64,000 nt of DNA, taken from the NCBI GenBank assembly GCA_017879645.1, contig JAAEXZ010000002.1, forward strand, positions 19,235 through 83,234, in the 5' to 3' direction. Every line of letters starts with the position of its first letter. Within the stretch, counting starts at the first letter, position 1. The position numbers were made by a program, and so were the translations under genes. Source of the stretch: Nitrosomonas sp. Lineage in GTDB: Bacteria > Pseudomonadota > Gammaproteobacteria > Burkholderiales > Nitrosomonadaceae. Below the pieces are notes generated by a model. The model was not told where the DNA came from and did no database searches. It saw only the letters and a program-made list of their open reading frames with translations. This document shows, piece by piece, positions 36,539 to 47,029 of this stretch.

Positions 36539-37258
36539 ATGCGTAGCATGCAATTGCTAAAACAGGGCAACGGATTAAATTGCCGTATGGTGTTGCCTGT
36601 GTTGATGGTGATGATGACAGGCTGTATGACACCGCCCACCAATACCTATCAACCCAATATCATGCGACCGCATCAACAGAGTGCTGCTGCAACTCAACCC
36701 ACAGGCGCTATTTTTCAGAACATCAACAGTACGGTTAGTGGTGTTCGGTATACGCCTTTATTTGAAGATCGGCGTGCTCGCAGTATAGGCGATACCCTCA
36801 TTGTGACACTGAATGAAAAAACGAATGCCAGTAAAAGCTCGGATAGTAAAGCAGAACGTAGTGGTGAACTGAGTTTTTCTGTACCGAATTTCTTTGCCGT
36901 GCCTTTGAGTTTGTTGCAGAAAAACACCTCCGTCGAAGCCAAGTCGGCTAATAAATTCGATGGTGGTGGAGAAAGTTCGAGTCAGAATGATTTCAAAGGC
37001 ACCATTACTGTAACCGTGATCGAAACATTACCCAACGGAAATCTGATAGTCAGTGGCGAGAAACAGATTGGTATCAATCATGGCCAGGAATATATAAGAC
37101 TCTCGGGTATTGTCAATCCCATTCACATCATTGGAAATACCATTTCCTCGATTCAGGTGGCTGATGCGCGTATCGAATACCGGGCCAATGGTTATATCGA
37201 TGAAGTGCAGACGATGGGTTGGTTGTCCCGTTTCTTCCTGACGATTTCACCTTTCTAA
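36539..37258 (+). CDS. flgH: Flagellar L-ring lipoprotein FlgH
   Basis: FlgH is the outer-membrane ring around the rod. The protein is about 239 aa. ATG 36539 is chosen: GAGG precedes it, and it gives a lipoprotein signal ending in MMTGC. A TTG at 36512, abutting the flgG stop, is in frame but gives a longer leader. Conserved FlgH parts are [20 protein letters not shown], then [18 protein letters not shown] and the IRLSGIVNP block. It forms the L ring next to FlgI. Confidence 0.95.
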   Translation: MRSMQLLKQGNGLNCRMVLPVLMVMMTGCMTPPTNTYQPNIMRPHQQSAAATQPTGAIFQNINSTVSGVRYTPLFEDRRARSIGDTLIVTLNEKTNASKSSDSKAERSGELSFSVPNFFAVPLSLLQKNTSVEAKSANKFDGGGESSSQNDFKGTITVTVIETLPNGNLIVSGEKQIGINHGQEYIRLSGIVNPIHIIGNTISSIQVADARIEYRANGYIDEVQTMGWLSRFFLTISPF

Positions 37259-37271
37259 GCAGGTTATCAAC

Positions 37272-38411
37272 ATGATATTTGATCATTCGTTACCGAGAAT
37301 CCAGAAGTTTCATGTCTTCATGCTCTTACTTGCACTCGTATGGGGATGTTTGCAATCCAGTCAAGGTTCGGCTGAAAGAATCAAGGATCTGACTTCGATT
37401 CAGGGTGTGCGTAGCAACCAGCTCATCGGATATGGGTTGGTTGTCGGTTTGGATGGTAGTGGCGACATGACGACCCAGACGCCTTTTACCGTTCAAAGTA
37501 TCATCAGCATGCTGGGGCAAATGGGCATCAACATGCCACCTGGTACTAATCTGCAACTGCGTAACGTTGCTGCTGTCATGGTGACCGCTACGCTGCCTCC
37601 ATTCACCAAACCCGGCCAGCATATCGATGTGACCGTGTCTTCTATGGGTAATGCAAAAAGCTTGCGTGGAGGCACGCTACTGATGACCCCGCTGAAGGGT
37701 GTCGACAATCAGGTTTATGCCATGGCGCAGGGTAATTTGCTGGTCGGTGGAATCGGTGCTGCGGCCGGTGGGAGCAGTGTGCAAGTGAATCATCTGAGCG
37801 TGGGAAGAATTGCCGGAGGCGGTATTGTAGAACGGGAAATCCCGACGGTAGTGGGGCAGGGCGATTTTATCAATCTCGAACTCAATACCAACGACTTTAC
37901 TACTGTAAACCGGATAGTCGAGGCGATCAACGGGATTTACCCCTCTGCAGCGTCGGCAGTCGATGCCCGGTTGATACAGGTTAGAGCACCCGCAGAAAAT
38001 AATCAACGCATCATGTTCATTGCTCGCATCGAGAGTCTGGATGTGACGCCCGCTAAGGCTCCTGCCAAGGTTATTGTTAATTCACGGACTGGTTCAGTGG
38101 TGATGAATCAGGCTGTTACGCTGGAATCCAGTGCTGTAGCGCATGGCAATTTATCCATCATCATCAATACCGATCCTGTTATCAGTCAGCCAGGGCCGTT
38201 TGCACAGCGCGGTGAAACGGTTGTGACGCAGCGTTCGCAAGTTGAGATCCGTACGGAAGAAGGGAATCTGATGCTGTTACCAAATGGTGCAGATTTGGGT
38301 GAAGTGGTTAAAGCACTGACTGCGATCGGTGCAACTACCCAGGATTTGTTATCCATACTGCAAGCATTAAAAGCGTCTGGTTCACTTCGGGCAGATTTAG
38401 AAATTATTTAA
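37272..38411 (+). CDS. flgI: Flagellar P-ring protein FlgI
   Basis: FlgI is the periplasmic ring subunit in the peptidoglycan layer, 379 aa. A signal peptide covers about residues 1-35, then the family block ERIKDLTSIQGVRSNQLIGY and GLDGSGDMTTQTPFTVQS. The end is rich in typical FlgI residues (LGEVVKALTAIGATTQDL). It depends on FlgA, encoded divergently upstream. flgJ follows after 16 nt. Confidence 0.97.
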   Translation: MIFDHSLPRIQKFHVFMLLLALVWGCLQSSQGSAERIKDLTSIQGVRSNQLIGYGLVVGLDGSGDMTTQTPFTVQSIISMLGQMGINMPPGTNLQLRNVAAVMVTATLPPFTKPGQHIDVTVSSMGNAKSLRGGTLLMTPLKGVDNQVYAMAQGNLLVGGIGAAAGGSSVQVNHLSVGRIAGGGIVEREIPTVVGQGDFINLELNTNDFTTVNRIVEAINGIYPSAASAVDARLIQVRAPAENNQRIMFIARIESLDVTPAKAPAKVIVNSRTGSVVMNQAVTLESSAVAHGNLSIIINTDPVISQPGPFAQRGETVVTQRSQVEIRTEEGNLMLLPNGADLGEVVKALTAIGATTQDLLSILQALKASGSLRADLEII

Positions 38412-38427
38412 AAATGAGTGTGAGAAT

Positions 38428-39453
38428 ATGACTATTTCCCTAGATACTTCAAGCAAGCTGGCCGTTGACGCCAAGAGCATCGATGACTTGCAATTACAAG
38501 CCAAGCGGGATCCGGAAGGCGTTCTGCAAAAGGTAGCACAACAGTTTGAAGCGTTGTTTGTGAATATGCTCATGAAGAGCATGCGAGAAGCGACACCCAA
38601 GGATGGATTGTTTGACAGTCAGCAAACTCAGTTTTTTACTCAAATGCATGACCAGCAGCTTGCACAGGAGATTTCGACCAAGGGGCTTGGAATCGCCGAT
38701 ATGATGGTGAAACAATTGACGCGTTCCGATACAGTGGCTCCCCAAGGGTCCATGAATCGTGCCGATGCCATGTTATCCACAATTCAGACTGTAAATAATC
38801 CTGCTGTACTTACCGATGATCATCCCCATGATCAGTCGCGGTTTTTGTGGCCCAATGCACAGCCTACGTACCGGTCTACTCCAGGTTCTTCAGTATCGAC
38901 CAGTCAATCCGATCTATCTGGAAGCAATCTATTTTCTACTGGCGATCAAAGTGAGGCTCAATCCAGACAAGGCTCAAGATCCGGTCGTTCTGCAGAATTC
39001 ATTAACAGGCTGACTCCTCATGTCAAGGCAGTTTCACAATCAACCGGGATTCCACCTCAATTCATGCTGGCACAGGCTGCACTTGAAAGTGGGTGGGGTA
39101 AACATGAAATTCGTCGTGCCGATAATAGCCCCAGTTATAACTTGTTTGGAATCAAGGCAGGAGCAAACTGGAAAGGGGATGTGGTGGAAACAGTTACGAC
39201 TGAATATATCGGTGGCGTGCCTCAAAGAGTCGTTGAGAAATTCAGAGCCTATGGTTCCTATGCCGAAGCATTCAACGATTATGCCAAGCTACTGCAGGAT
39301 AACCCACGTTATGCCAAAGTCTTGAGGTCGACTGATGCAAATTCATTTGCCAATGGCTTGCAGCGTGCTGGCTATGCAACCGATCCTCAGTACGCAAACA
39401 AATTGATGCGTATTTTGAATAGTGCATCATTGCAACAGACTAGATTTAGTTGA
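38428..39453 (+). CDS. flgJ: Flagellar rod-assembly muramidase FlgJ
   Basis: FlgJ is a bifunctional protein of 341 aa. The N-terminal rod-cap domain (about 20-110) contains VAQQFEALFVNMLMKSMREA and SQQTQFFTQMHDQQLAQ. A Ser/Gln-rich linker follows. The C-terminal glucosaminidase domain (about 190-335) has the catalytic glutamate in AALESGWGKHE, plus NLFGIKAGANWKGD. It opens the peptidoglycan for the rod. It is the last gene of the flgB operon, since a new promoter follows. Confidence 0.97.
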   Translation: MTISLDTSSKLAVDAKSIDDLQLQAKRDPEGVLQKVAQQFEALFVNMLMKSMREATPKDGLFDSQQTQFFTQMHDQQLAQEISTKGLGIADMMVKQLTRSDTVAPQGSMNRADAMLSTIQTVNNPAVLTDDHPHDQSRFLWPNAQPTYRSTPGSSVSTSQSDLSGSNLFSTGDQSEAQSRQGSRSGRSAEFINRLTPHVKAVSQSTGIPPQFMLAQAALESGWGKHEIRRADNSPSYNLFGIKAGANWKGDVVETVTTEYIGGVPQRVVEKFRAYGSYAEAFNDYAKLLQDNPRYAKVLRSTDANSFANGLQRAGYATDPQYANKLMRILNSASLQQTRFS

Positions 39454-39466
39454 TGCACTTTAGTTA

Positions 39467-39493
39467 TTAATTTTATGCGTAATTTGCCGTTAT
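39467..39493 (+). promoter_or_regulatory. Sigma-28 (FliA) promoter of flgKL
   Basis: TTAATTTT (39467-39474), an 11-nt spacer, then GCCGTTAT (39486-39493). Against the FliA consensus TAAAGTTT-N11-GCCGATAA this is 6 of 8 in each half with exact spacing. It lies in the 82-nt gap between flgJ and flgK, where a late-class promoter is expected. Confidence 0.6.
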
Positions 39494-39535
39494 AAATACT
39501 TAAATTCATCTAATTCAGAGAGCTAGATTAAGACT

Positions 39536-41449
39536 ATGGGAAATAGTATTCTTAACATCGGGATCAGCGGTTTGCAGGCTGCGCAAAATCAGTTGCTGAC
39601 GACCAGTCACAATATCAGCAATGCCAATACACCCGGGTACAAACGCCAGCAGGTCATCCTCAATACCAACATTGCGCAGCATTTTAGTGGTGGGTATGTG
39701 GGATCGGGTGTGCACTCGACAACTGTGCAGCGTATCTATAATCAATTTCTAGAGAGTCAGATGCTGCAAGTGCAGACACAAAGTACCTCTCTAGATAGTA
39801 ACTATACACAGATAAAACAACTGGATAACATGTTTGCTGAAGACACATCCGGTTTATCTCCGACGCTGCAAAAGTTTTTCAGCGCCATTCAGGCGGTGGC
39901 AAACAATCCTTCCAGCGTTCCATCTCGCCAGACCATGATTAGCAGTGCTGAAGCCATGGTTGCACGCTTTCACAGCATGGAGCAGCGCATGTCGGAAGTA
40001 AGTGATGGTGTCAACGCACAAATTGAAGGTGGAGTGAGTGAAATTAACTCATTGTCTGGTCAGATTGCTGATATGAACCGTCAGATCTTGCTGGCTGAAG
40101 CCTCTGCATCGGGACAACCTGCGAATGATCTGCAAGATCAGCGCGATGAGCTGATTAGTCAGATGAGCAAATTAATCAATACGGATATCGTAAGGCGACA
40201 GGATGGATCGGTAGATGTATTTGTTGGTAATGGCCAAGGGCTTGTGGTCGGTTCGCAAACTCAGAAGCTTCAGGCAACAAGATCTGTCGATAATCCACAA
40301 AACCTGACGATCAGCATAATCAGTGGTGGAAAAACAGTTGAGTTGCCTGAGGATCAAATTGCTGGCGGAGCACTTGGGGGCATTTTGTCCTTCCGCAATG
40401 ACACATTGGGCAATGCGCAGAATGCACTGGGACGCATAGCCATCACTCTGGCTCAGACCTTCAATGAGCAACATCAATTGGGTATCGATCTCAATGGCGA
40501 TCTGGGTGAAGATTTTTTCAGTGTGGCTACTCCTAAAATAACTTCCGCACTCACCAACGACATGGCCTCCGGTATTAATGTCGATATTACGGACTACCGG
40601 GCATTGACCACGAGTGACTACCAGTTTTCTTTTGATGGAACCAATTACACACTTACCCGATTATCGGATAATCAATCAGTCAGCTCGACAGTACTGCCTT
40701 CTGTGGGGAGTCCATTAACTCTGGATGGTATATCGGTCAATTCGGCAACCATCCAGGCAAACGAAAAATTTCTCGTGCAACCGACCGCCAATGGTGCTGC
40801 AAACTTGGAAGTTGAAATTACAGATGCGACGAAAATTGCAGCAGCCAGCCCTAATCGTACCAGCGCAGCATTGTCCAATAAGGGTACCGGTTCTATCAGC
40901 CCTGGAACGGTTGAGCCGCTACCACTTGATGCAAATCTGCAGCAGCCACTGACCATTACATTTCATTCGCCTTACGATGGGCAATTTGATGTGGCTGGCA
41001 CTGGAACCGGTTTGCCGGCTACGAATCAGGCATTTACTGCGGGTGAAGATGTTAGTTTCAATGGATTCACATTCCAGATCAATGGTAGTCCTGCAGCGGG
41101 AGATATTTTTACCATTACGCCCAATGCCAATGGTGCGGCCGATAATCGAAATGCTTTACTGCTTGGAAATTTGCAGACGACAAACATACTGGATAATGGT
41201 TTGACGACCTATCAGTCAGCTTATGGGCAACTCGTAAGCCAGATTGGAAATAAAACCAGGGAACTGGATGTAACAAATAAGGCGCAAGCCAATTTGCTTC
41301 AGCAAACCCAAAATTCGATCGAATCAATTTCAGGTGTGAATCTGGATGAGGAGGCAGCAAATCTACTGCGCTATCAGCAAGCTTTCCAAGCCTCGAGTAA
41401 AGTTATCGAGATAAGCAACACACTATTTGATTCAATTCTCAGAATCTAA
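39536..41449 (+). CDS. flgK: Flagellar hook-filament junction protein FlgK (HAP1)
   Basis: FlgK is the first junction protein between hook and filament, 637 aa. The N-terminal motif TTSHNISNANTPGYKRQQV and the C-terminal ANLLRYQQAFQASSKVIEI are the standard FlgK ends. Its middle is variable (about 330-540), with repeated beta-rich segments such as VDITDYRALTTSDYQFSFDG. It starts a separate unit with flgL behind a sigma-28-like promoter. Confidence 0.97.
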   Translation: MGNSILNIGISGLQAAQNQLLTTSHNISNANTPGYKRQQVILNTNIAQHFSGGYVGSGVHSTTVQRIYNQFLESQMLQVQTQSTSLDSNYTQIKQLDNMFAEDTSGLSPTLQKFFSAIQAVANNPSSVPSRQTMISSAEAMVARFHSMEQRMSEVSDGVNAQIEGGVSEINSLSGQIADMNRQILLAEASASGQPANDLQDQRDELISQMSKLINTDIVRRQDGSVDVFVGNGQGLVVGSQTQKLQATRSVDNPQNLTISIISGGKTVELPEDQIAGGALGGILSFRNDTLGNAQNALGRIAITLAQTFNEQHQLGIDLNGDLGEDFFSVATPKITSALTNDMASGINVDITDYRALTTSDYQFSFDGTNYTLTRLSDNQSVSSTVLPSVGSPLTLDGISVNSATIQANEKFLVQPTANGAANLEVEITDATKIAAASPNRTSAALSNKGTGSISPGTVEPLPLDANLQQPLTITFHSPYDGQFDVAGTGTGLPATNQAFTAGEDVSFNGFTFQINGSPAAGDIFTITPNANGAADNRNALLLGNLQTTNILDNGLTTYQSAYGQLVSQIGNKTRELDVTNKAQANLLQQTQNSIESISGVNLDEEAANLLRYQQAFQASSKVIEISNTLFDSILRI

Positions 41450-41476
41450 AAATAGGATTTAAGTCAGGAGACAACC

Positions 41477-42688
41477 ATGCGTGTGAGCACAAATACGATT
41501 TACGGTAATGGAACGGGACAAATGTTACGCCAGCAGGACGCATTATTCAGAATACAACAGCAGCTTTCGGCTGGGAAAAGTATTCTGACGCCTTCCGATG
41601 ATCCCATTGCTTCTGTTCAGGCGCTAGCTATTACGCAATCGGCATCGATCAATGATCAGTACTCGGTCAATCGTAATAATGCCAAATCTTCTCTGGCCCT
41701 GGAAGAGAGTGTGCTGAAGCAAGTGACGGAAGTGCTGCATGGTGTGTACGAGTCTGCAGTACAAGCTGGATCGGGTGCACTGACGGATGCGGACAGAAAA
41801 AGTATTGCGATTGAACTGCGTGGTCAACTGGAATCACTTGTGGGGTTGGCGAATAATACTGATGAAAGCGGACAATTTCTGTTCTCTGGTTATCAAGCCA
41901 ATACGAAGCCTTTTGTACAAACCGACTTGAATGTTCAATACCAGGGAGATCAGGGTTTGCGACTGAATCAGGTTGGACCGACACGTCAGCTTGTGGTGGG
42001 TGATCCCGGTTCGGATGTCTTTGAAGCCATAAAAAATGGGAATGGTGTGTTTACGACCACTGCAGATTCCCAGAATACAGGTACAGGTGTGATCGATATC
42101 GGGTCTGTCGTCAATCCTGCAGATTTGACCGGCAGTGATTATGAAATCAACTTTACTGTCACAGCAGGTGTAACCACTTACGATATTGTCGATGCTACCA
42201 CCGGAACGACGATTTCATCTGCAAACCCCTATGTTGAGAATAGCTCGATTAGCTTCGATGGAATGCAGGTCAGTATTAAAGGTAATCCGGCAGATGGAGA
42301 CAAGTTCGAAATAGCTCCCAGTACTAATCAAAGTATTTTTAAGACGGTGGGTGATTTGATTTCCACCCTAGAATCGCCAACGGGTGGTCAATCTGGAGGA
42401 GAAACACGGCTGGCCAATGATTTGAGTACTGCTTTAAGGAATATTAGTAATGGTCTCGATCATATTTTGCTGAAACAATCATCGATTGGCTCCAGGATGG
42501 ATGAAATATCCACACTGGAGGATGTCGGTAGCGATCAGAAAATTCAATATCGTCAGCAGCTATCACAATTACAGGATGTCGATTATGCTCAATCCATTTC
42601 GGATTTTCAGCGACAACAACTGTATTTGCAAGCAGCCCAACAATCCTATATCAAGATATCCGGGTTAACCCTGTTTAATTTCTTGTAG
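41477..42688 (+). CDS. flgL: Flagellar hook-filament junction protein FlgL (HAP3)
   Basis: FlgL is the second junction protein, 403 aa, related to flagellin. The N-terminal helix contains RQQDALFRIQQQLSAGKSIL and TPSDDPIASVQALAI, the flagellin-like signature. The C-terminal helix has DVDYAQSISDFQRQQLYLQ. It follows flgK by 27 nt and ends 17 nt before the convergent purD gene. Flagellin and cap genes are not in the window. Confidence 0.97.
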   Translation: MRVSTNTIYGNGTGQMLRQQDALFRIQQQLSAGKSILTPSDDPIASVQALAITQSASINDQYSVNRNNAKSSLALEESVLKQVTEVLHGVYESAVQAGSGALTDADRKSIAIELRGQLESLVGLANNTDESGQFLFSGYQANTKPFVQTDLNVQYQGDQGLRLNQVGPTRQLVVGDPGSDVFEAIKNGNGVFTTTADSQNTGTGVIDIGSVVNPADLTGSDYEINFTVTAGVTTYDIVDATTGTTISSANPYVENSSISFDGMQVSIKGNPADGDKFEIAPSTNQSIFKTVGDLISTLESPTGGQSGGETRLANDLSTALRNISNGLDHILLKQSSIGSRMDEISTLEDVGSDQKIQYRQQLSQLQDVDYAQSISDFQRQQLYLQAAQQSYIKISGLTLFNFL

Positions 42689-42705
42689 TCGATTGAATTG
42701 ATGCT

Positions 42706-44040
42706 TTATTGACTTTCAGCGCGCAGGTTGTTCGCGTGTTTCTGGTACTCGATACCTTGTGCGCCGATGTCATTTCGAGCTTGAGACCCGGGAAAATGAA
42801 TATTTTCCATTAGCTTGTAAGCATTTTGCTGTGCATGTCTGATGTTTTCGCCGAGAGCCGTGACACACAGAACGCGTCCTCCGGCAGTCAGTAATTGATG
42901 TTCATCTTGTCCTCCGGTGCTAGTGCCGGAGTGAAAAATGTGAAAATCATGATTGTTTACCTGCTCCTGCATCAATTCGGATAGACCCGTAATGACATCA
43001 TTTTTTCTGGGATTCTCGGGGTAGCCCTGTGCGGCCATGACGATTCCAAGCGCTGTCCGGCGGTCCCAGTCAATGGTGGCTTTATCCAGGGTACCGTGAA
43101 TGGCATGCTCGATTAACTGGAACAAATCACTTTTCAATCTGAGCATGATGGGCTGTGTTTCAGGATCGCCCATGCGGCAATTAAACTCCAGCACCTTTGC
43201 CTGATCATTCGGCATGATGATCAATCCCGCATACAGAAAACCGCAGTAGTTGATACCTTCTGCATGCAACCCATTGATAACAGGATGAATGATGTCACGG
43301 ATGATCTTGGCGTGCAGATCAGGTGAAACAAAAGGCGTGGGGGAATAGGCTCCCATGCCGCCCGTATTGGGGCCCAGATTGTTATCGCACAGACGTTTGT
43401 GATCCTGGCTGGTTGCCAGGGGTAAAATATGCTTTCCGTCCGTCATGACAATGAAGCTGACCTCGATTCCCTCCAGAAATTCCTCGATGACAATTTCATT
43501 GCCTGCACCGCCGAGGTGTTTTTCCACGAGAATGGTATTGACCGCAGTATGTGCCTGCTCGTTCGTCAGCGCAACGACCACGCCCTTTCCAGCAGCCAAG
43601 CCATCGGCCTTGATCACTAATGGAGCTGATTTTTGTTCAATGTACTGGTGTGCCAGAACCGGGTCGTTGAAGCTTTGGTAAGATGCCGTTGGAATGTTGT
43701 GGCGCAGCATGAATTCCTTGGCGAATATTTTCGAGGTTTCAAGCCGGGCGGCTTGTTGAGCAGGACCAAATATTTTCAGATTCGCAGCTTGAAATGCATC
43801 AACGATACCCGCTGCAAGCGGTACTTCCGGACCGACGATGGTAATGGCAATCTGTTCCTTTCGGGCAAATTCGATTAATTCTGCAATTTCGCTGATCGGC
43901 ACATTCTGCAACTTGGGTTCAAGTGCTGTTCCAGCATTTCCAGGAGCTACGAAAATCCTGCGAACTCGTGGAGATTGACTAAGTTTCCAGGCCAGTGCAT
44001 GTTCTCGACCACCACTGCCAATGACAAGTAATTGAATCAT
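42706..44040 (-). CDS. purD: Phosphoribosylamine-glycine ligase
   Basis: PurD is the second enzyme of purine synthesis, joining glycine to phosphoribosylamine with ATP. The protein is 444 aa. It begins MIQLLVIGSGGREHALAWKL, with the GGREHALAW signature near residue 11. The ATP-grasp part has PLVIKADGLAAGKGV and the late NCRMGDPETQ metal-binding block. The tail beyond residue 425 is a little longer than usual. It follows purH on the same strand after 15 nt and converges on flgL. Confidence 0.97.
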   Translation of the reverse strand: MIQLLVIGSGGREHALAWKLSQSPRVRRIFVAPGNAGTALEPKLQNVPISEIAELIEFARKEQIAITIVGPEVPLAAGIVDAFQAANLKIFGPAQQAARLETSKIFAKEFMLRHNIPTASYQSFNDPVLAHQYIEQKSAPLVIKADGLAAGKGVVVALTNEQAHTAVNTILVEKHLGGAGNEIVIEEFLEGIEVSFIVMTDGKHILPLATSQDHKRLCDNNLGPNTGGMGAYSPTPFVSPDLHAKIIRDIIHPVINGLHAEGINYCGFLYAGLIIMPNDQAKVLEFNCRMGDPETQPIMLRLKSDLFQLIEHAIHGTLDKATIDWDRRTALGIVMAAQGYPENPRKNDVITGLSELMQEQVNNHDFHIFHSGTSTGGQDEHQLLTAGGRVLCVTALGENIRHAQQNAYKLMENIHFPGSQARNDIGAQGIEYQKHANNLRAESQ

Positions 44041-44055
44041 CTATGGAAAAGTTAT

Positions 44056-45615
44056 TTAGTGTCGGAAATGACGGATACCCGTCAATACCATTGTAATGCC
44101 ATGCTCATCAGCGGCTGCGATGACTTCATCATCGCGGATACTGCCACCGGGTTGGATGACGGCCGTAGCACCGGCTTCCACGACGACATCGAGTCCGTCT
44201 CGGAAAGGAAAAAAGGCATCGGATGCCACGACCGAACCATTCAGCGAGAAACCAGCTTGCTGGGACTTGATTGAAGCGATTCGGGCGCTGTCAACGCGGC
44301 TCATCTGTCCGGCACCGATACCCAGGGTCTGGCCATCACGGCAAAAGACGATGGCATTCGATTTGACAAACTTGGCGGCACGCCATGCAAACAACATGTC
44401 CTGTAGCTGTTGTTCCGTAGGGTGTCGTCGAGTAACGATCTTGAGATCGGAGCCGGTGACATTCATTGTATCGGGGGTCTGTACCAGAATCCCGCCTCCC
44501 ACACGCTTCAGATCATAACTGTGGTGTTCGTGTACCAGTGGAACCGTGAGAACGCGAATGTTATTTTTTTGTGCTAATAGTGTTCGAGCATCCTGGGTTA
44601 TTTCCGGTGCAATGACCACTTCGACAAATTGTTTCAGAATGGCCTCCACTGCAGTTTTGTCAAGGGTGCAGTTGAAAGCGATGATGCCGCCAAATGCGGA
44701 TACGGGATCAGTCGCAAATGCAAGCTGATAGGCGCGCAAGGCATTATTGGCAACGGCTATACCGCAAGGGTTGGCATGTTTTACGATGACACAGGCGGGA
44801 TCGTCAAATGTTTTGACGCACTCCCAGGCAGCATCGGTATCTGCAATATTATTAAAAGATAATTCCTTGCCTTGCCACTGCCGGTAATTGGCCAGACTAC
44901 CGGAAGGAACATTTTCATCCCGATAGAACGCCGCTTTCTGATGCGGATTCTCACCATATCGAAGGGGTTGAGCCAGGCTGAAATTCAGATTGAATGAGTC
45001 GGGAAAGTCCTTGCGTTGCATGTCGGAATCGAGCGCAGACAAATAATTGCTGATAGCGCTGTCATACGCTGCAGTATGGGAAAAAGCCTTTTGTGCCCAT
45101 TTGAAGCGCGTTGTGGTGCTGACGGAACCTTGATTCAATTCAAGCTCGCTGATAAGCAACGGATAATCACTGGGGTCAGTTACGATTGCCACTTTTTGAT
45201 AGTTTTTGGCCGCAGCACGAACCATGGTGGGGCCGCCAACATCAATATTCTCAATCGCATCTGCTAGACCGCACTCCGGTTTGGCTATGGTTTGCTTGAA
45301 TGGATACAGATTGACGATGACCAATCCAATATTGGGAATGGCAGCCTGGTCCAGTGCCTGCTGATGGCTTGCAAGATCCGGACGCGCAAGGATTCCTGCA
45401 TGAATCTTGGGGTGCAAAGTCTTGACGCGACCGTCAAGCATTTCAGGAAAACCGGTGTAATCGCTCACTTCGGTGACACGCACGCCGGCATCCTGCAGTG
45501 TTTTTGCTGTTCCTCCCGTGGATAGGATGGTAATGTCAAGTTGAACCAGCTTGTGTGCCAGTTCCAGTATTCCGGACTTGTCCGAAACACTGATAAGTGC
45601 ATGTGTAATGGTCAT
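44056..45615 (-). CDS. purH: Bifunctional AICAR transformylase/IMP cyclohydrolase PurH
   Basis: PurH carries out the last two steps to IMP. The protein is 519 aa. The N-terminal MGS-like cyclohydrolase domain (about 1-150) has [15 protein letters not shown] and [12 protein letters not shown]; the AICARFT domain follows with [16 protein letters not shown] and the catalytic [10 protein letters not shown] block. The start ATG overlaps the fis stop as ATGA, so the two are translationally coupled. purD follows. Confidence 0.98.
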   Translation of the reverse strand: MTITHALISVSDKSGILELAHKLVQLDITILSTGGTAKTLQDAGVRVTEVSDYTGFPEMLDGRVKTLHPKIHAGILARPDLASHQQALDQAAIPNIGLVIVNLYPFKQTIAKPECGLADAIENIDVGGPTMVRAAAKNYQKVAIVTDPSDYPLLISELELNQGSVSTTTRFKWAQKAFSHTAAYDSAISNYLSALDSDMQRKDFPDSFNLNFSLAQPLRYGENPHQKAAFYRDENVPSGSLANYRQWQGKELSFNNIADTDAAWECVKTFDDPACVIVKHANPCGIAVANNALRAYQLAFATDPVSAFGGIIAFNCTLDKTAVEAILKQFVEVVIAPEITQDARTLLAQKNNIRVLTVPLVHEHHSYDLKRVGGGILVQTPDTMNVTGSDLKIVTRRHPTEQQLQDMLFAWRAAKFVKSNAIVFCRDGQTLGIGAGQMSRVDSARIASIKSQQAGFSLNGSVVASDAFFPFRDGLDVVVEAGATAVIQPGGSIRDDEVIAAADEHGITMVLTGIRHFRH

Positions 45616-45854
45616 TTAATATGGTACTGCTTCATTTTTTGACGTAAGGTGTTGCGGTTGATACCCAATAGCTCCGCAGCTTGTGTCTGGTTGCCATTAG
45701 TGTGTTGCATCGCGATTTCGATCAAAGGTTTCTCGACGCTATGGATGACCATACTATACAGATGCCCCGGTTTTTCACCATCGAGATCATCAAGATAACC
45801 GCTTATGGCTCTGCGGATACATGAAGCGATCTCATTCTCCTTCATTGCATTCAT
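45612..45854 (-). CDS. fis: Fis family nucleoid/transcription factor
   Basis: This 80-aa DNA-binding protein has an N-terminal dimerisation helix (about 25-45) and a C-terminal helix-turn-helix [20 protein letters not shown] (about 57-76), the Fis/NtrC-type recognition element. It overlaps dusB by 23 nt, the classical dusB-fis arrangement also known in enterobacteria. GGGAG precedes ATG 45854; ATG 45845 is a second choice. It is shorter than E. coli Fis (98 aa), as is common in betaproteobacteria. Confidence 0.93.
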   Translation of the reverse strand: MNAMKENEIASCIRRAISGYLDDLDGEKPGHLYSMVIHSVEKPLIEIAMQHTNGNQTQAAELLGINRNTLRQKMKQYHIK

Positions 45855-46866
45855 ACACTGGCGCTCCCTCTTTTTCGATATAACTCAATCGGTGATTTTC
45901 TTCAGCCAACCGGGTGAAAAAAATATTTGTCTCCTGTAATTGCTGTTCACTGGTCTGCAACTGATTCATTGCATGGCGAAAACCTGCGGATCCAACGAGT
46001 CCTTTCGTGTACCAGGAAATATGCTTGCGTGCGATACGAACTCCGGAGTATTCACCGTAGAAATGATACAAATCATGTAAATGGTTGATGAGGACTCGAT
46101 GAATTTCTGTGACCTCAGGTGATTGCAGATGTTGTCCTGTTACTAAAAAATGATCTATTTCCCGGAAAATCCACGGGCGACCTTGAGCCGCTCGTCCTAT
46201 CATGATGGCATCCGCTTTGGTATAAGCCAGAATGCGTTGTGCTTTCTCGGGTGTCGTAATGTCCCCATTCGCAATGACCGGAATGTTCAACTTCGATTTG
46301 ACTGCGGCGATCGTTTCATACTCTGCTTCACCGGAATAGGCACAAGCACGGGTACGTCCGTGTATTGCCAAAGCCTGGATGCCCGAATTTTCTGCGATAT
46401 GTGCCACGGATAAGGCGTTTTTGTGTTGCTTGTCCCATCCTGTGCGAATCTTCAGTGTAACGGGAACACTGACGGCCTTGACTACGGCATCGAGGATTTG
46501 GCTGACCAGTTTTTCATTCTGCAACAGGGCGGAGCCGGCCATGACATTACATATTTTTTTGGCCGGGCAACCCATGTTGATATCAATGATCTCGGCGCCT
46601 TGATCGACATTATATTGCGCTGCTGCAGCAAGCATTGCAGGATCTGCCCCAGCGATCTGGACAGAAATGGGCGAAACCTCGCCATCGTGATTGGCCCGGC
46701 GTTGCGTTTTCTTCGATCCCCAGAGTAGGGAATTGCTCGAAACCATTTCCGAAACCGCCATACCGGCTCCCATTTGTTTGCATAACTGCCGGAAGGGGCG
46801 ATCCGTTACGCCAGCCATGGGTGCCACGACCAGCTTATTTTTGAGGATATGGGAGCCGATTTGCAT
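45832..46866 (-). CDS. dusB: tRNA-dihydrouridine synthase DusB
   Basis: DusB is an FMN-dependent enzyme that reduces uridine in the tRNA D-loop. The protein is 344 aa. The N-terminal TIM barrel begins with LVVAPMAGVTDRPFRQLCK and contains DINMGCPAKKICNVMAGSAL with the active-site cysteine in the KKICN part, then IHGRTRACAYSGEAEY. The C-terminal helical tRNA-binding domain follows (about 245-325). It is the first gene of dusB-fis-purH-purD. Confidence 0.96.
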   Translation of the reverse strand: MQIGSHILKNKLVVAPMAGVTDRPFRQLCKQMGAGMAVSEMVSSNSLLWGSKKTQRRANHDGEVSPISVQIAGADPAMLAAAAQYNVDQGAEIIDINMGCPAKKICNVMAGSALLQNEKLVSQILDAVVKAVSVPVTLKIRTGWDKQHKNALSVAHIAENSGIQALAIHGRTRACAYSGEAEYETIAAVKSKLNIPVIANGDITTPEKAQRILAYTKADAIMIGRAAQGRPWIFREIDHFLVTGQHLQSPEVTEIHRVLINHLHDLYHFYGEYSGVRIARKHISWYTKGLVGSAGFRHAMNQLQTSEQQLQETNIFFTRLAEENHRLSYIEKEGAPVYECNEGE

Positions 46867-47029
46867 GTAATCTGTCGGTATTTTAGTTCAAAATGTAAAG
46901 GGATTCAGCGTAATTCCTGGGATGATGAGGGCTTCAGCTCATGTTCACTTGAAAGACGACTACGTGCACTTTCTACCCCAGGCTCAATTATAACTTCAGT
47001 GGAACGGATAGTGGAGAGTTAGGCACAAA

